A stretch of 64,000 nt of DNA from Mitsuaria sp. WAJ17 (GTDB lineage Bacteria > Pseudomonadota > Gammaproteobacteria > Burkholderiales > Burkholderiaceae_C): contig NZ_JACJUG010000016.1 of assembly GCF_014174515.1 (NCBI RefSeq), positions 62,001 through 126,000 of the forward strand, written 5' to 3'. Of this stretch, positions 23,733 through 32,195 are shown piece after piece; position 1 is the first letter of the stretch; the number at the start of each line of letters is the position of its first letter. The notes under the pieces were generated by a model that was given only the letters and a program-made list of their open reading frames with translations, ran no database searches and was not told the DNA's origin. The translations under genes and the position numbers were made by a program.

Positions 23733-24308
23733 ATGCCGGCCATGCCCAACCGTCCTGCATTCACCGCCACCCTGCGGCCCCAGGCCGGCCTGACCCTGGT
23801 GGAGCTCTTGGTCTTCATCATGGTCCTGGGCCTGGCCCTGGCCGGCGTGCTGCAGGTATTTGCCATGGCAACGCGCGCCAGTGCCAACCCACAGGCCCAG
23901 CGGCAGGCCCTGGCCATCGCCGAATCCCTGCTGCAGGAAGTGCAGCTGCAGCCCTTCACCTTCTGCGATCCGGACGATGCGGCCGCCACCACCGCCGCCT
24001 CCGCGGCAGGTTGCGCCACAACGGCCGAGGCTCTGGGCCCCGAGGCCGGCGAGACGCGCTACACCGCCCCGCAGTTCGACAATGTCAACGACTACCACGG
24101 CTTCAGCATGAGCGGCATCGTTGACATCACCAACTCCCCCGTCGCAGGCCTGTCCGGCTACAGCGCCAGCGTGCAGATCGCGCCTGCGGCGCTGATGACC
24201 GTCCCGGCCGGAGATGCCCTGCGCATCACCGTGCAGGTCAGCGGCCCCGGCAATACCTCGGTCACCCTGCAGGGTTACCGGACCCGCCAGGCTCCCAATG
24301 CGGGCTGA
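23733..24308 (+). CDS. mshD: MSHA minor pilin MshD-like
   Basis: A prepilin-like protein of about 191 residues. A 19-residue leader ending RPQAG precedes LTLVELLVFIMVLGLALAGV, with Glu at +5; Leu rather than Phe at mature position 1 is acceptable to the peptidase family. The body contains paired cysteines (FCDPDD, GCATTAE). Three starts are possible: TTG at 23700, which overlaps mshC, and ATG at 23733 or 23742. None has a clear ribosome site; I chose the first ATG because its leader length is normal. The end overlaps mshO by 11 nt. Position and the VELLVFI stem fit MshD. Confidence 0.75.
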   Translation: MPAMPNRPAFTATLRPQAGLTLVELLVFIMVLGLALAGVLQVFAMATRASANPQAQRQALAIAESLLQEVQLQPFTFCDPDDAAATTAASAAGCATTAEALGPEAGETRYTAPQFDNVNDYHGFSMSGIVDITNSPVAGLSGYSASVQIAPAALMTVPAGDALRITVQVSGPGNTSVTLQGYRTRQAPNAG

Positions 24309-25134
24309 ACGCCACCCCGCCGCAGGCCAGCGTGGCTTCACGCTGATCGAGGCCGTCATGGTCATCGTGGTGATGGGCGGCATCATCGCGGGCGTGTCCG
24401 TCTTCATCGCGCCGGCCATACGTGGCTACCTGGACAGCGCCGCCCGCGCGGACCTGGCCGCCCGCACCGACCTCGCCCTGCGGCGCATCGCGCGGGACCT
24501 TGCGGAGTCCCTGCCCAACAGCGTGCGCATCAACGCCGCCGGCACCACCCTGGAGCTGGTGCCCACCACCGGCGCCGCGCGTTACCAGACGGAGGGTGCC
24601 GGTGCCCTGGTCTTCGGCACGCCTGCCGCCAGCTTCAAGCTGGTGGGGCCAGGTCTTGCCATGGAGGCCAGCCAGCAGTTGGTCTGGTACAACCTCGGCG
24701 TCAACGTGCCTGATGCCAATGCCTACGCGGGCATCAGCAGCGCGAGCAATCGGCGCATTGCCAGCAACGCCGCCGGCACCGCCACCACCATCAACCTGGC
24801 CAGCAATCCGGGCCTGCCGGTGAGCCTGATGGCGCCACCCTATCGTGTCTACGCCGTCAGCTCGCCCATCACCTATCGCTGCGACCCCACGGCCCGCACG
24901 CTGACGCGCTACAGCGGCTACGGCTTCCAGCCGGCCCTGCCGGACCCGCCCACGGGCGGCAGCAGCGCCCTGCTGGCCGAGGGCGTCAAGTCCTGCAACT
25001 TCGTCTACGAGGCCGCCGTCGTGGCCTACCGGGCCGGCACGGTCAACCTGAGGCTGGAACTGCAGGCCGACACGGTGCTGGGCAATGAGTCCGTCCAGCT
25101 CTTCCGGGCCGTGCACGTGGAGAACCTGCCATGA
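24298..25134 (+). CDS. mshO: MSHA minor pilin MshO-like
   Basis: A 278-residue prepilin-like protein. Leader MRAERHPAAGQRG is followed by FTLIEAVMVIVVMGGIIAGV, giving Gly/Phe cleavage and Glu at +5. This size and an LARRIARDL-like segment shortly after the stem resemble large minor pilins of the PilW/GspJ/MshO type. The start lies inside the end of mshD and the stop overlaps mshP (ATGA). Cysteines occur in the C-terminal half (YRCDP, KSCNF). Confidence 0.8.
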   Translation: MRAERHPAAGQRGFTLIEAVMVIVVMGGIIAGVSVFIAPAIRGYLDSAARADLAARTDLALRRIARDLAESLPNSVRINAAGTTLELVPTTGAARYQTEGAGALVFGTPAASFKLVGPGLAMEASQQLVWYNLGVNVPDANAYAGISSASNRRIASNAAGTATTINLASNPGLPVSLMAPPYRVYAVSSPITYRCDPTARTLTRYSGYGFQPALPDPPTGGSSALLAEGVKSCNFVYEAAVVAYRAGTVNLRLELQADTVLGNESVQLFRAVHVENLP

Positions 25135-25601
25135 GCCCCAGGTCGCAAGCCGGTTTCACCACGGCCTCCCTGGTCTTCATCCTGGTGGTGCTGGGCGCGC
25201 TCGGCGCCGCCATGGCCCTGTTCACGCAACGCCAGCACATGGGCTCGGCGGCCGAGCTGTCCGCGGCGCGCGCCTACCAGGCCGCCCATGCCGGGCTGGA
25301 GTGGGCCAGCTTTGAAGTCCTGCGCAAGCCGCTCCCGCCGGCGGCCGCGCCCGCCTGCTTTGGCACCACGCAGCTGAGCTTTGCGCCGGCCACAGACGCC
25401 ACGCTCTCCGATTTCACAGTCACGGTGTTCTGCGCGCGCACGCCGGCCAGCGGCACGGTCAGCGATGGTGCCACCACTCTCGTGTTCTACGAACTGACGG
25501 CAGTAGCCTGCAACCAACCGGTGGGCGGCGCCTGCCCAGCGGGCGCGACGCCGTCGGCGACCTATGTGGAACGCAGCCTCAGCAGGCGGGTGGCACGATG
25601 A
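25131..25601 (+). CDS. mshP: MSHA biogenesis protein MshP-like (PilX-type minor pilin)
   Basis: A 156-residue protein with a short leader (MSPRSQAG), then FTTASLVFILVVLGALGAAM. The stem lacks the usual Glu at +5 (Ala-Ser here), as in MshP/PilX-type proteins. The following helix holds AYQAAHAGLEWASFE, typical of the PilX/MshP N-terminal region (A-x-A-GxEWA). Start and stop both overlap neighbours as ATGA. It probably belongs to the minor-pilin complex that primes assembly. Confidence 0.8.
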   Translation: MSPRSQAGFTTASLVFILVVLGALGAAMALFTQRQHMGSAAELSAARAYQAAHAGLEWASFEVLRKPLPPAAAPACFGTTQLSFAPATDATLSDFTVTVFCARTPASGTVSDGATTLVFYELTAVACNQPVGGACPAGATPSATYVERSLSRRVAR

Positions 25602-28600
25602 AGAGGTCCTCCACGCTCCATGCATCCCGCATGCTGCCGCCCTTGCTGGCGCTGCTGTGGCTGGTCCTGGGCCTGCTGTGGACCCTACCGGCCCGCGCCC
25701 AATGCGGCCCGCTGCCCACCGCCAATGCTCTGACCGCCGGCAGCGGCGGCTCGCTGAGCCTGCCCAGCGACTTCCTGGTCAACGGCCTCAGCACCAGCGG
25801 TTCAGGCCCCAACCTGCCCACCACCGGCGTACGCAACAACAACGCGACCACCTTCCCGCCCCTGGTGCCCGCCAGCTTTCCCAGCTTCAGCAGCAGCACC
25901 AACGCCAGCAGCGGCCCGCTGGCGGCCGGCACCTACAGCACCGTCAGCGTCGTGGACGGCTTCTCGACCAGCGGCGGCACCTACTACATCATCAACTTCA
26001 ACGTGGCCTCGGGCAGCACCATCACCCTGGGCGCAGGCACCTACTACCTCTACAACTGGAGCATGGGCAACAACGTCACCGTGCTCCTGTCCGGCGCCGT
26101 CAAGATCTACATGGGCAACTATCTGTCGGTCGGCAACAGCTTCCTCTTCAACACCGCGGGCCCAACAGCCAACGGGCTGATCGAACTCGGGCCGAGTGCC
26201 AATGCCGCCTTCGGCAACTACAACACCTTCCGTGGCGTGATCTACGGCACTGGTACCAACAGCGTCATCATGGGCAACAACGCCGTGCTGACCGGCATGA
26301 TCGCCATCAAGGGCTCGCTGAGCTTCTCGGGGGGCTCCAGCATCACGCTCAGCGCCGCGGACCAGGCCGCCATCGGCGGGATCAGCAGCTGTGACGCCAG
26401 CAGCGTGGGCTTGATCGCCGACTACCACTTCGACGAGTGCAGCTACAACGGCAGCGCGGGCGAGGCCCGCGACAGCCGGGGCAGCTTCCACGCCACCTCC
26501 TCCGGCGCCAAGCCCAGCACCGCGGCCGGCGGCGTGGTGGGCCGCTACCTCAACAGCAACGCGCTCAATACCTACCTCACCACCAGCAGCAAGGTGCCGC
26601 TCTCAGGCGCCTACACCATCGCGACCTGGTACCTCACGCCCTTCGCGATCGACAACAGCAACAGCATCCATTCCCTGGCCGCGCTGGACCCCGTCGGCGG
26701 CAGCTGCATCGGCGACTTCATGTACACCCGCGACAACGACGCCTACCGCTGGCGGGTCTACACCAACGTCAGCGGGCCCAGCATCGGCTCGCAGGTGCTG
26801 AACCTGGCCAGCGGCTGGCACCACATCGCCCTGGTCGGCAGCGGCAGCAGCACCCTGCTCTACCTCGACGGCAGCTACCGCGAGACCCTGGGCCAGCGCA
26901 TCAACAGCGCCAGCAGCAGCTACGGCCTGCGCTACATCGGCAGCTCCTGCGACAGCCTGAACCTGCAGGCCTTCCGCGCGCCGCTGGACGAGTTCATGGT
27001 CTTCAACACGGCCCTCAGTGCCAGCGACGTCAGCGCCATCTACAACTACCAGAGGGCCGGCAAAAACTGGGACGGCACGACGCGCAACCTCAACAGCTGC
27101 GTGCCCGCCATCGCCAGCTTCGTGATCACCGGCACGGGCTCGGCCTCCACCTGCGCGCCGCAGACCATCACCGTCACCGCCAAAGACGGCAGCGGCAACA
27201 CCATCACGGGCTATACAGGCACCATCACGCTCAAGACCTCCAGCGGCATGGGCACCTGGGCCAAGGGCAGCCCGGCCCCGGGGGGCACGTTCTCCGCGGG
27301 AAGCAACAACGGCCAGGCCACCTACACCTTCGTCAGCGGCGATGCCGGCGTGGCCCGCTTCACCCTGAGCCACGCGGCCGCCCGAGACCTCACCGTGCTG
27401 GTGACCGACACCGGCACCGGAGCCAACACCAACTCGGCCACGGTGCAGTTCCGCGACAACGCCTTCGTCTGGCAGGAAGACCCGAACGACAAGATCTCCG
27501 GCAGCGGGATGGCCGTGGCTGGCCGCCCGCACGACATGCTGCTCACGCTGGTGAAGAAGGACGCGGTCACCGGCGCCTGCGGTCCCGCGACCGACTACGC
27601 CGGCAACCGCAGCCTCAAGCTCTGGCGCACGGACAGCGGCGGCTCCTGGACGGCGCCAAGCGTGGGCTCTCCTGTGGTGAGCATCCCCACCGCCAAGCCG
27701 GCCAGCGGCAACGTCACCCTGAACTTTGTCAACGGCGTCAGCAGCTTCAACCTCGACACCAGTGACGTCGGCCAATACACGCTCAGCGTGGCCGACGAGA
27801 CCGGCAGCTATGCCTCCGGCACGCTCAGCGCCAGCCTCGGGCCGCTGACGGTGCGCCCCTTCGCCATCGTCATCAGCGGGGTCAAGATGGGCAGCACGGA
27901 CAATCCCGCCCGCTATGGCTCCGGCGATCCCGTTTTCGGCGCGGCCGGCGCCAACTTCAGCGCGACGGTGGCGGCCTACCGCTGGAGTGCCAGCGCCGAC
28001 AGCGGCAGCGACGGCGTTCCGGACAGCGGCGCCACCTTCAGCGCCATGACGGCCGGCGGCGTGGCGCCCAGCTTCGCCCACACCGTGACCCTGCAGGCCA
28101 CCGGCGGCAGCGGCCCGGTCAGGCTGGGCACCCTCAACAATGGCTCCGTGGCCGTGACCGGAGGCACGAAGACCGTCAGCAACCTCCAGTACACCGAAGT
28201 GGGCGGCTTCGATTTCGTCACCAGCAACGTGGTCACAGGCTACCTCGGGCTGAACATGCAGGGCTACTTCTTCAATGCCAGCGGAGTTCAGGACACGAAG
28301 GTGGGCCGTTTCATCCCCGCCAGCTTCGCCGTCTCCAATGGCGCCGTCAGCCATCGCAGCACGGCCGCCTGCTCGCCGGCCTCGGCCTTCAGCTACCTCG
28401 GCGAGAACTTCCAGCTGAGCTTCAACCTGAGCGCCCTCAACGCGCTCGGCGCCATCACCCAGAACTACCACGGCGCCTACGCCAAGCTGAGCCTGACGGC
28501 ACCCGCCGGCCTCGGCCCGGCCGGCATCGCCGGCAGCACGACCTTCAAGACGGGCGGCGGTCGGCTGAGCGCCGTCAGCGCCAGCGGCACCTGGGAGAAC

Positions 28601-29305
28601 GGCGTCGCACGCGACGCCGGCGGCAGCTCGCCGGCCGGCCCCGTCACCCTGGTCCTCAACGCCGCGCGAGCCACCGGCGCCGGCGGCGCCAGCAGCCCCG
28701 ACGGCCCCTTCAACGCCAGCTTCGGCCTGCTGCCCTCGGACGGCGAGGTCAGCGGCGTGAACCTGCCCAATCTGGACACGGACTATCCGGCCAACGGCAA
28801 CGAGCGCGGCTTGGTCGCGACAGTCGCCCTGCGCTATGGTCGCCTGCGCCTGCAAAATGCAATAGGCTCCCAGCAGCGCAACCTGAACCTGCCCCTGCAG
28901 GCCCAGTACTGGGACGGCAGCGTCTACCAGGTCAACACCCTCGACAGCTGCTCCATGATCAGCGGCAACCAGATCAGCTTCGGAAACTTTCGCAACATGG
29001 TCCCAGCGGATGCCGTCGTGCTCAACAGCCCCATCACCCTCAACCAGGGCCAGGCCTTGATCACACTGCGCAAACCCACCCTCGCGCGCAGCGGCAGCTA
29101 TGACCTCGCCCTGGCCCTGGGCAGCTCGGCCACGGATGCCAGCTGCCTCAGCTGGAGCCCCTCGCCCGCCGCCAGCAGCGGCGCCAACCTCAGCCACCTG
29201 CGCTGGTCCTGGTGCGGCACGGCCGCAGACAAGGACCCCAGCGCCCGCGCCAGCTTCGGGCTCTACACAGGCACCGACTCCATCATCTACCAGCGGGAGA
29301 ACTGA
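25598..29305 (+). CDS. mshQ: MshQ-like large secreted/surface protein with LamG-like domain
   Basis: A 1235-residue protein with a clear signal peptide (about 1–36, hydrophobic core LLALLWLVLGLLWTL, cut near ARA-QC). Residues 37–265 are a Ser/Asn/Gly-rich, probably beta-helical region with repeated GTYY/GNN patterns. Residues 268–490 are a LamG/concanavalin-like domain (GLIADYHFDE, GWHHIALVGSG, LYLDGSY). An Ig-like segment at about 500–610 (FVITGTGSASTCAPQTITVT) precedes the long C-terminal region (about 640–1235), which matches the DUF6701-type part of MshQ. MshQ ends the classical msh operon and is thought to act outside the inner membrane, possibly as a tip or adhesion component. The LamG domain may bind a surface glycan; that is inference. 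A long opposite-strand ORF here is a composition shadow. Confidence 0.85.
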   Translation: MKRSSTLHASRMLPPLLALLWLVLGLLWTLPARAQCGPLPTANALTAGSGGSLSLPSDFLVNGLSTSGSGPNLPTTGVRNNNATTFPPLVPASFPSFSSSTNASSGPLAAGTYSTVSVVDGFSTSGGTYYIINFNVASGSTITLGAGTYYLYNWSMGNNVTVLLSGAVKIYMGNYLSVGNSFLFNTAGPTANGLIELGPSANAAFGNYNTFRGVIYGTGTNSVIMGNNAVLTGMIAIKGSLSFSGGSSITLSAADQAAIGGISSCDASSVGLIADYHFDECSYNGSAGEARDSRGSFHATSSGAKPSTAAGGVVGRYLNSNALNTYLTTSSKVPLSGAYTIATWYLTPFAIDNSNSIHSLAALDPVGGSCIGDFMYTRDNDAYRWRVYTNVSGPSIGSQVLNLASGWHHIALVGSGSSTLLYLDGSYRETLGQRINSASSSYGLRYIGSSCDSLNLQAFRAPLDEFMVFNTALSASDVSAIYNYQRAGKNWDGTTRNLNSCVPAIASFVITGTGSASTCAPQTITVTAKDGSGNTITGYTGTITLKTSSGMGTWAKGSPAPGGTFSAGSNNGQATYTFVSGDAGVARFTLSHAAARDLTVLVTDTGTGANTNSATVQFRDNAFVWQEDPNDKISGSGMAVAGRPHDMLLTLVKKDAVTGACGPATDYAGNRSLKLWRTDSGGSWTAPSVGSPVVSIPTAKPASGNVTLNFVNGVSSFNLDTSDVGQYTLSVADETGSYASGTLSASLGPLTVRPFAIVISGVKMGSTDNPARYGSGDPVFGAAGANFSATVAAYRWSASADSGSDGVPDSGATFSAMTAGGVAPSFAHTVTLQATGGSGPVRLGTLNNGSVAVTGGTKTVSNLQYTEVGGFDFVTSNVVTGYLGLNMQGYFFNASGVQDTKVGRFIPASFAVSNGAVSHRSTAACSPASAFSYLGENFQLSFNLSALNALGAITQNYHGAYAKLSLTAPAGLGPAGIAGSTTFKTGGGRLSAVSASGTWENGVARDAGGSSPAGPVTLVLNAARATGAGGASSPDGPFNASFGLLPSDGEVSGVNLPNLDTDYPANGNERGLVATVALRYGRLRLQNAIGSQQRNLNLPLQAQYWDGSVYQVNTLDSCSMISGNQISFGNFRNMVPADAVVLNSPITLNQGQALITLRKPTLARSGSYDLALALGSSATDASCLSWSPSPAASSGANLSHLRWSWCGTAADKDPSARASFGLYTGTDSIIYQREN

Positions 29306-29344
29306 GTTGATCCGCACACAGCGCCTTCTGCCTGGAGGCCGCCC

Positions 29345-30382
29345 ATGAAGACACTGCTGCAAAAGCTGGGCAGCCCCTGGCGCAAGGCCCTGGGCCAGGG
29401 CGGCGTGCTGGCCTTCCGCGCCTCGGCCGGGCATTTCAGCTGGGTCGAGCTGGCGCCAGGCAAGACCTGGCCCCGCGAGGTCCTGAGCCTGGGCGAACTG
29501 GCCCGGGGCGAGGCGGACGACGCGCAGTGGCTGCAGAAGCTCGGCAGCCTGGGCCTGGGCAGCAGCCAGGTCATCGCTCTGCTGGAGCTGGACGACTACG
29601 CCGTCTACAAGCTGCCCGCGCCCAATGTGCCGCCCGACGAGCTCAAGGCGGCGGCACGCTGGCAGCTCAAGGAACTGGTTGAGGGCAAGCTGGAGCAGCT
29701 GACGATCGACGTGCTGCAGGCCGGGGACGACTCCCGCAGCCAGAAGGAAATGCTGGTCTTCGCGGCCCGCAACGCGGCCATCGAGCGCGTCTGCCTGGCG
29801 GGCGCGGCGAGCGCGCAGGAAACCCGGGTGGTCGATGTCTGGGAGACCGCGCAGCGCAATCTGCAGACGGCCCAGGCGGCCATGGATGGTCTGTCCGACA
29901 AGGCCACGGCAGCCCTCATGCTGCTGCCCGGCCAGTGCCTGCTGACCATCTCGGCCGGCGAGGAGCTCTACTACACCCGCCGGCTCGACGCTGACGAGCG
30001 CCTCTTCGAGCGCGCCACGAGCACGGCCAAGGAGGCCGTCCGCGAGGAGGTGCCCCTGGGCTTCGAGTACATGCCCGGCGACGAGCTCAGCTTCGGCAGC
30101 ATGGAGGCCGAGGAGTCCAGCCTCGTCATCGAGCTGCAGCGCTCCATCGACGTCTGGGAGCGCTCCTGGCCCGGCCTGCCGCTCGCCCGCCTCTATGTGC
30201 TCAGCGCCGACCACGCGGAAGCGGTGGCCCGCCTGTTTCAGAAGGAGCTCGGGCTGCGCACCCTGGCCCTGCTGCCGCAGCAGCTGTTCAAGGGCGAGCC
30301 CCTGGGCCAGGGTCAGGTCATGCCCGCCGCCTGCCTGCCCCTGCTGGGCGCGGCCCTGCGCGACGAAACGGCCAGCCCCTAG
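29345..30382 (+). CDS. mshI: MSHA biogenesis protein MshI (PilM-like)
   Basis: A 345-residue soluble protein related to the PilM/GspL-type actin-like scaffold. Family-like features are the N-terminal ASAGHFSWVELAPG segment, DYAVYKLPAPNVPPDELKAAARWQLKELVE near residue 80–110 (PilM has a similar 'al..ELLPY' recruiting region) and a Gly-rich LSA GEELYYTRRLD strand near 200. It is shorter than many MshI proteins. It starts 39 nt after mshQ and ends 6 nt before a PilN-like gene, its expected partner in the cytoplasmic ring. Two near-copies of the GCAAGACCTGACCC word fall inside this gene. Confidence 0.75.
   Translation: MKTLLQKLGSPWRKALGQGGVLAFRASAGHFSWVELAPGKTWPREVLSLGELARGEADDAQWLQKLGSLGLGSSQVIALLELDDYAVYKLPAPNVPPDELKAAARWQLKELVEGKLEQLTIDVLQAGDDSRSQKEMLVFAARNAAIERVCLAGAASAQETRVVDVWETAQRNLQTAQAAMDGLSDKATAALMLLPGQCLLTISAGEELYYTRRLDADERLFERATSTAKEAVREEVPLGFEYMPGDELSFGSMEAEESSLVIELQRSIDVWERSWPGLPLARLYVLSADHAEAVARLFQKELGLRTLALLPQQLFKGEPLGQGQVMPAACLPLLGAALRDETASP
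29460..29473 (+). repeat. GCAAGACCTGGCCC, one mismatch
   Basis: Within mshI, sense strand, read as GKTWP. Confidence 0.55.
30310..30323 (-). repeat. recurrent word on the minus strand, one mismatch
   Basis: Forward reading is GGGTCAGGTCATGC, within mshI, giving GQVMP. Confidence 0.5.
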
Positions 30383-30388
30383 ACCGCC

Positions 30389-31096
30389 ATGGCACAACAG
30401 ATCAACCTCCTCACCCCCATCCTGCTGAAGCCGCGGCGGCATTTCACGGCCACAGCCATGGCGCAGGCGCTGGGGCTCATCCTGGTCGGCAGCCTGCTAC
30501 TGGCCGGCTGGATCCAAGGGCGCTCCGAGCAGCGTCGGGCGGAGTTCCGGCAGCGCCAGCAGGCCCTGCAGGCCGAGCAGCAGGCCCTCAGCCGCAGCCT
30601 GGCCGGACTGCCGGCCACCACCGACATCAAGGCCCTGGAAGCCCAGATCAAGGTGCTGAAGGAACAGCAGCAGGGTCAGGCCGAGCTGCTGCAGTCGCTG
30701 CGCAGCGGCCATCAGGTCGCTGGTGAACGGCACAGCGACCTCCTGGCCCTCATCGCCGGCACCGTGCCCGCCTCGGTGTGGCTGCAGGGGCTGCGCTGGC
30801 AATCCGGTCAGCTGGAGATCAGCGGCGGCACGCTGGACCCCGCAGCCCTGCGTGCCTGGCTGGTCCAGCTGCAGGGCCAAGCGCTGCTGCATCGGCTGGC
30901 CCTGGCCGATGTCCGGCTGGAGATGATCTCTTCGGCCCAGGCAGGGAGTGCCGGCACGCCGGCACCGGCCGCGCGCCTGCAACTGCCGGCGGGCGCGGGC
31001 GGGGCCGCACTGCCCGTCTGGGCCTTTCAGGTCCGCGGTGTAGAACCCGGACTGAAGCTCGCGGCCGGCAAGGCGATCGGAGGAGGCCAGCCATGA
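30389..31096 (+). CDS. PilN-like fimbrial assembly protein (MshI2)
   Basis: A 235-residue bitopic membrane protein. It opens with QQINLLTPILLKPR, the hallmark of PilN (INLLP-like motif that binds PilM), then one membrane helix at about 25–45 (GLILVGSLLLAGWI), a coiled coil at about 48–115 rich in Gln/Glu/Leu, and a compact alpha/beta domain to about 180. The C-terminal tail is Ala/Gly-rich. In the pilus it would link the cytoplasmic MshI ring to MshJ. It overlaps mshJ by 4 nt and carries AGGAGG near its end, which serves as the ribosome site of mshJ. Confidence 0.8.
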   Translation: MAQQINLLTPILLKPRRHFTATAMAQALGLILVGSLLLAGWIQGRSEQRRAEFRQRQQALQAEQQALSRSLAGLPATTDIKALEAQIKVLKEQQQGQAELLQSLRSGHQVAGERHSDLLALIAGTVPASVWLQGLRWQSGQLEISGGTLDPAALRAWLVQLQGQALLHRLALADVRLEMISSAQAGSAGTPAPAARLQLPAGAGGAALPVWAFQVRGVEPGLKLAAGKAIGGGQP

Positions 31097-31761
31097 GCGC
31101 ACAGACCTTCCTCCAGGACGCCTGGACGCGCTGGGGCCGCATCGCCGGCCGCATCGACACGCTGAGCCTGCGCGAGCGCATCTTCCTGTTCCTGTGCCTG
31201 GCCATGGTGCTGGTGCTGGCCGTGGACACCTTGGTGCTGGACCCGATGACGCGGGAGCAGCGCGAACAGCAGGGCCTGGTGCGGCGCCAGGAGCAGGACC
31301 TGCAGCGCCTGCGCGACCAGATCAACCAGCTCAACGCACTCAGCCAGGGCGACTCCGAGCTGGCGCGCCGGCGCCGCGAGCTGGGCCAGCTGAACGACAG
31401 CCTGCAGGCCCAGGCTCAGCAGCTGGATCAGTTGCGCCAGGGCAGCGGCAGCCTGCCGCAGCTGCCCCAGCTGCTCACCAGCCTGCTGCAGAAGCAGGAG
31501 CGCCTTCAGCTCACGCGCCTGGACAGCGGTGCCCGCCCGGCCCCCGAGATGGCCGGCCGGCTCGTCGCGCCGCAGGGCCTGCAGTGGCAGGCCGTGGACC
31601 TGGAGATGCGTGGCGACTACCTCGAACTCATGCGCTACCTCGCGCGGCTCGAGCAGGCCCTGCCCGAGCTGCGCTGGGGCCCGTTGCAGATCCAGGGCGA
31701 TGCGCAGGAAGGCGCTCACCGCATGAGCGTGCAGATGTACGTGCTGAGGCCGCAGCCATGA
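31093..31761 (+). CDS. mshJ: MSHA biogenesis protein MshJ (PilO-like)
   Basis: A 222-residue PilO-like protein. The N-terminal cytoplasmic segment is followed by one membrane helix at about 31–50 (IFLFLCLAMVLVLAVDTLVL), a long coiled coil (about 55–125: repeated RRQEQDLQRL, RRRELGQLND) and a periplasmic ferredoxin-like domain. The AGGAGG box 6 nt before the ATG fixes the start. With the PilN-like gene upstream and mshK downstream it forms the alignment complex joining the inner-membrane platform to the secretin. Confidence 0.85.
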   Translation: MSAQTFLQDAWTRWGRIAGRIDTLSLRERIFLFLCLAMVLVLAVDTLVLDPMTREQREQQGLVRRQEQDLQRLRDQINQLNALSQGDSELARRRRELGQLNDSLQAQAQQLDQLRQGSGSLPQLPQLLTSLLQKQERLQLTRLDSGARPAPEMAGRLVAPQGLQWQAVDLEMRGDYLELMRYLARLEQALPELRWGPLQIQGDAQEGAHRMSVQMYVLRPQP

Positions 31762-32195
31762 GCCGATCAAAGCGCCAACTCCTCAAGCCGGCCCTTCTCC
31801 TCACCCTGGTGCTGGCCGGGCAGGCCGGTGCGCAGGCGCCCCAAAGCCTGCCCCAGGGTCCCCTCCTTCGCGACCCCATGCAGCCGCCCGCGGCCTTGCG
31901 AGCACCGGCCGCGTCAGGCGCCATCACGAGCGCCCCCGCCCTGCCGGAGAGCGCGCAGGTCCTGATCACTGAGGGCAAAGCCTATGCGCTGATCGGCAGC
32001 CGCCGCTATGCGCAGGGGGCTCGCATCGGCAGCGGCCCCGAGGCCCTGACGGTGGAACGTGTCAACGAGCATGGGGTCTGGCTGCGCAGCCGCGAGGGGC
32101 TTCACGCCCTGCCCATGGTCAGCGGCGTCAACAGGACGCCCAGCCCCGAATCCGGTTCGCCCGACAAGTCTCAAGAGAAAAGGGATCGCCCATGA
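31758..32195 (+). CDS. mshK: MSHA biogenesis protein MshK (PilP-like periplasmic linker)
   Basis: A 145-residue protein with an N-terminal signal sequence (about 1–26, KPALLLTLVLAGQAGAQA). LLRDPMQPPAALRAP near 37–50 is the D-P-x-x-P-P motif shared by MshK and PilP-type linkers. A small beta domain follows (VLITEGKAYALIGSRRYAQG), in which the phrase 'I-G-x-x-Y-x-x-G' is typical of GspC/PilP-like proteins. Both ends overlap neighbours as ATGA. It probably bridges MshJ and the secretin MshL in the periplasm. Confidence 0.8.
   Translation: MSRSKRQLLKPALLLTLVLAGQAGAQAPQSLPQGPLLRDPMQPPAALRAPAASGAITSAPALPESAQVLITEGKAYALIGSRRYAQGARIGSGPEALTVERVNEHGVWLRSREGLHALPMVSGVNRTPSPESGSPDKSQEKRDRP

Noticed and set aside
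26603..30442. 1279-codon minus-strand ORF opposite mshQ and mshI
   Set aside because: Composition shadow (Gly/Ala/Val/Glu/His-rich, no motif); the plus strand encodes a signal peptide, LamG domain and a pilus assembly protein in the expected order.
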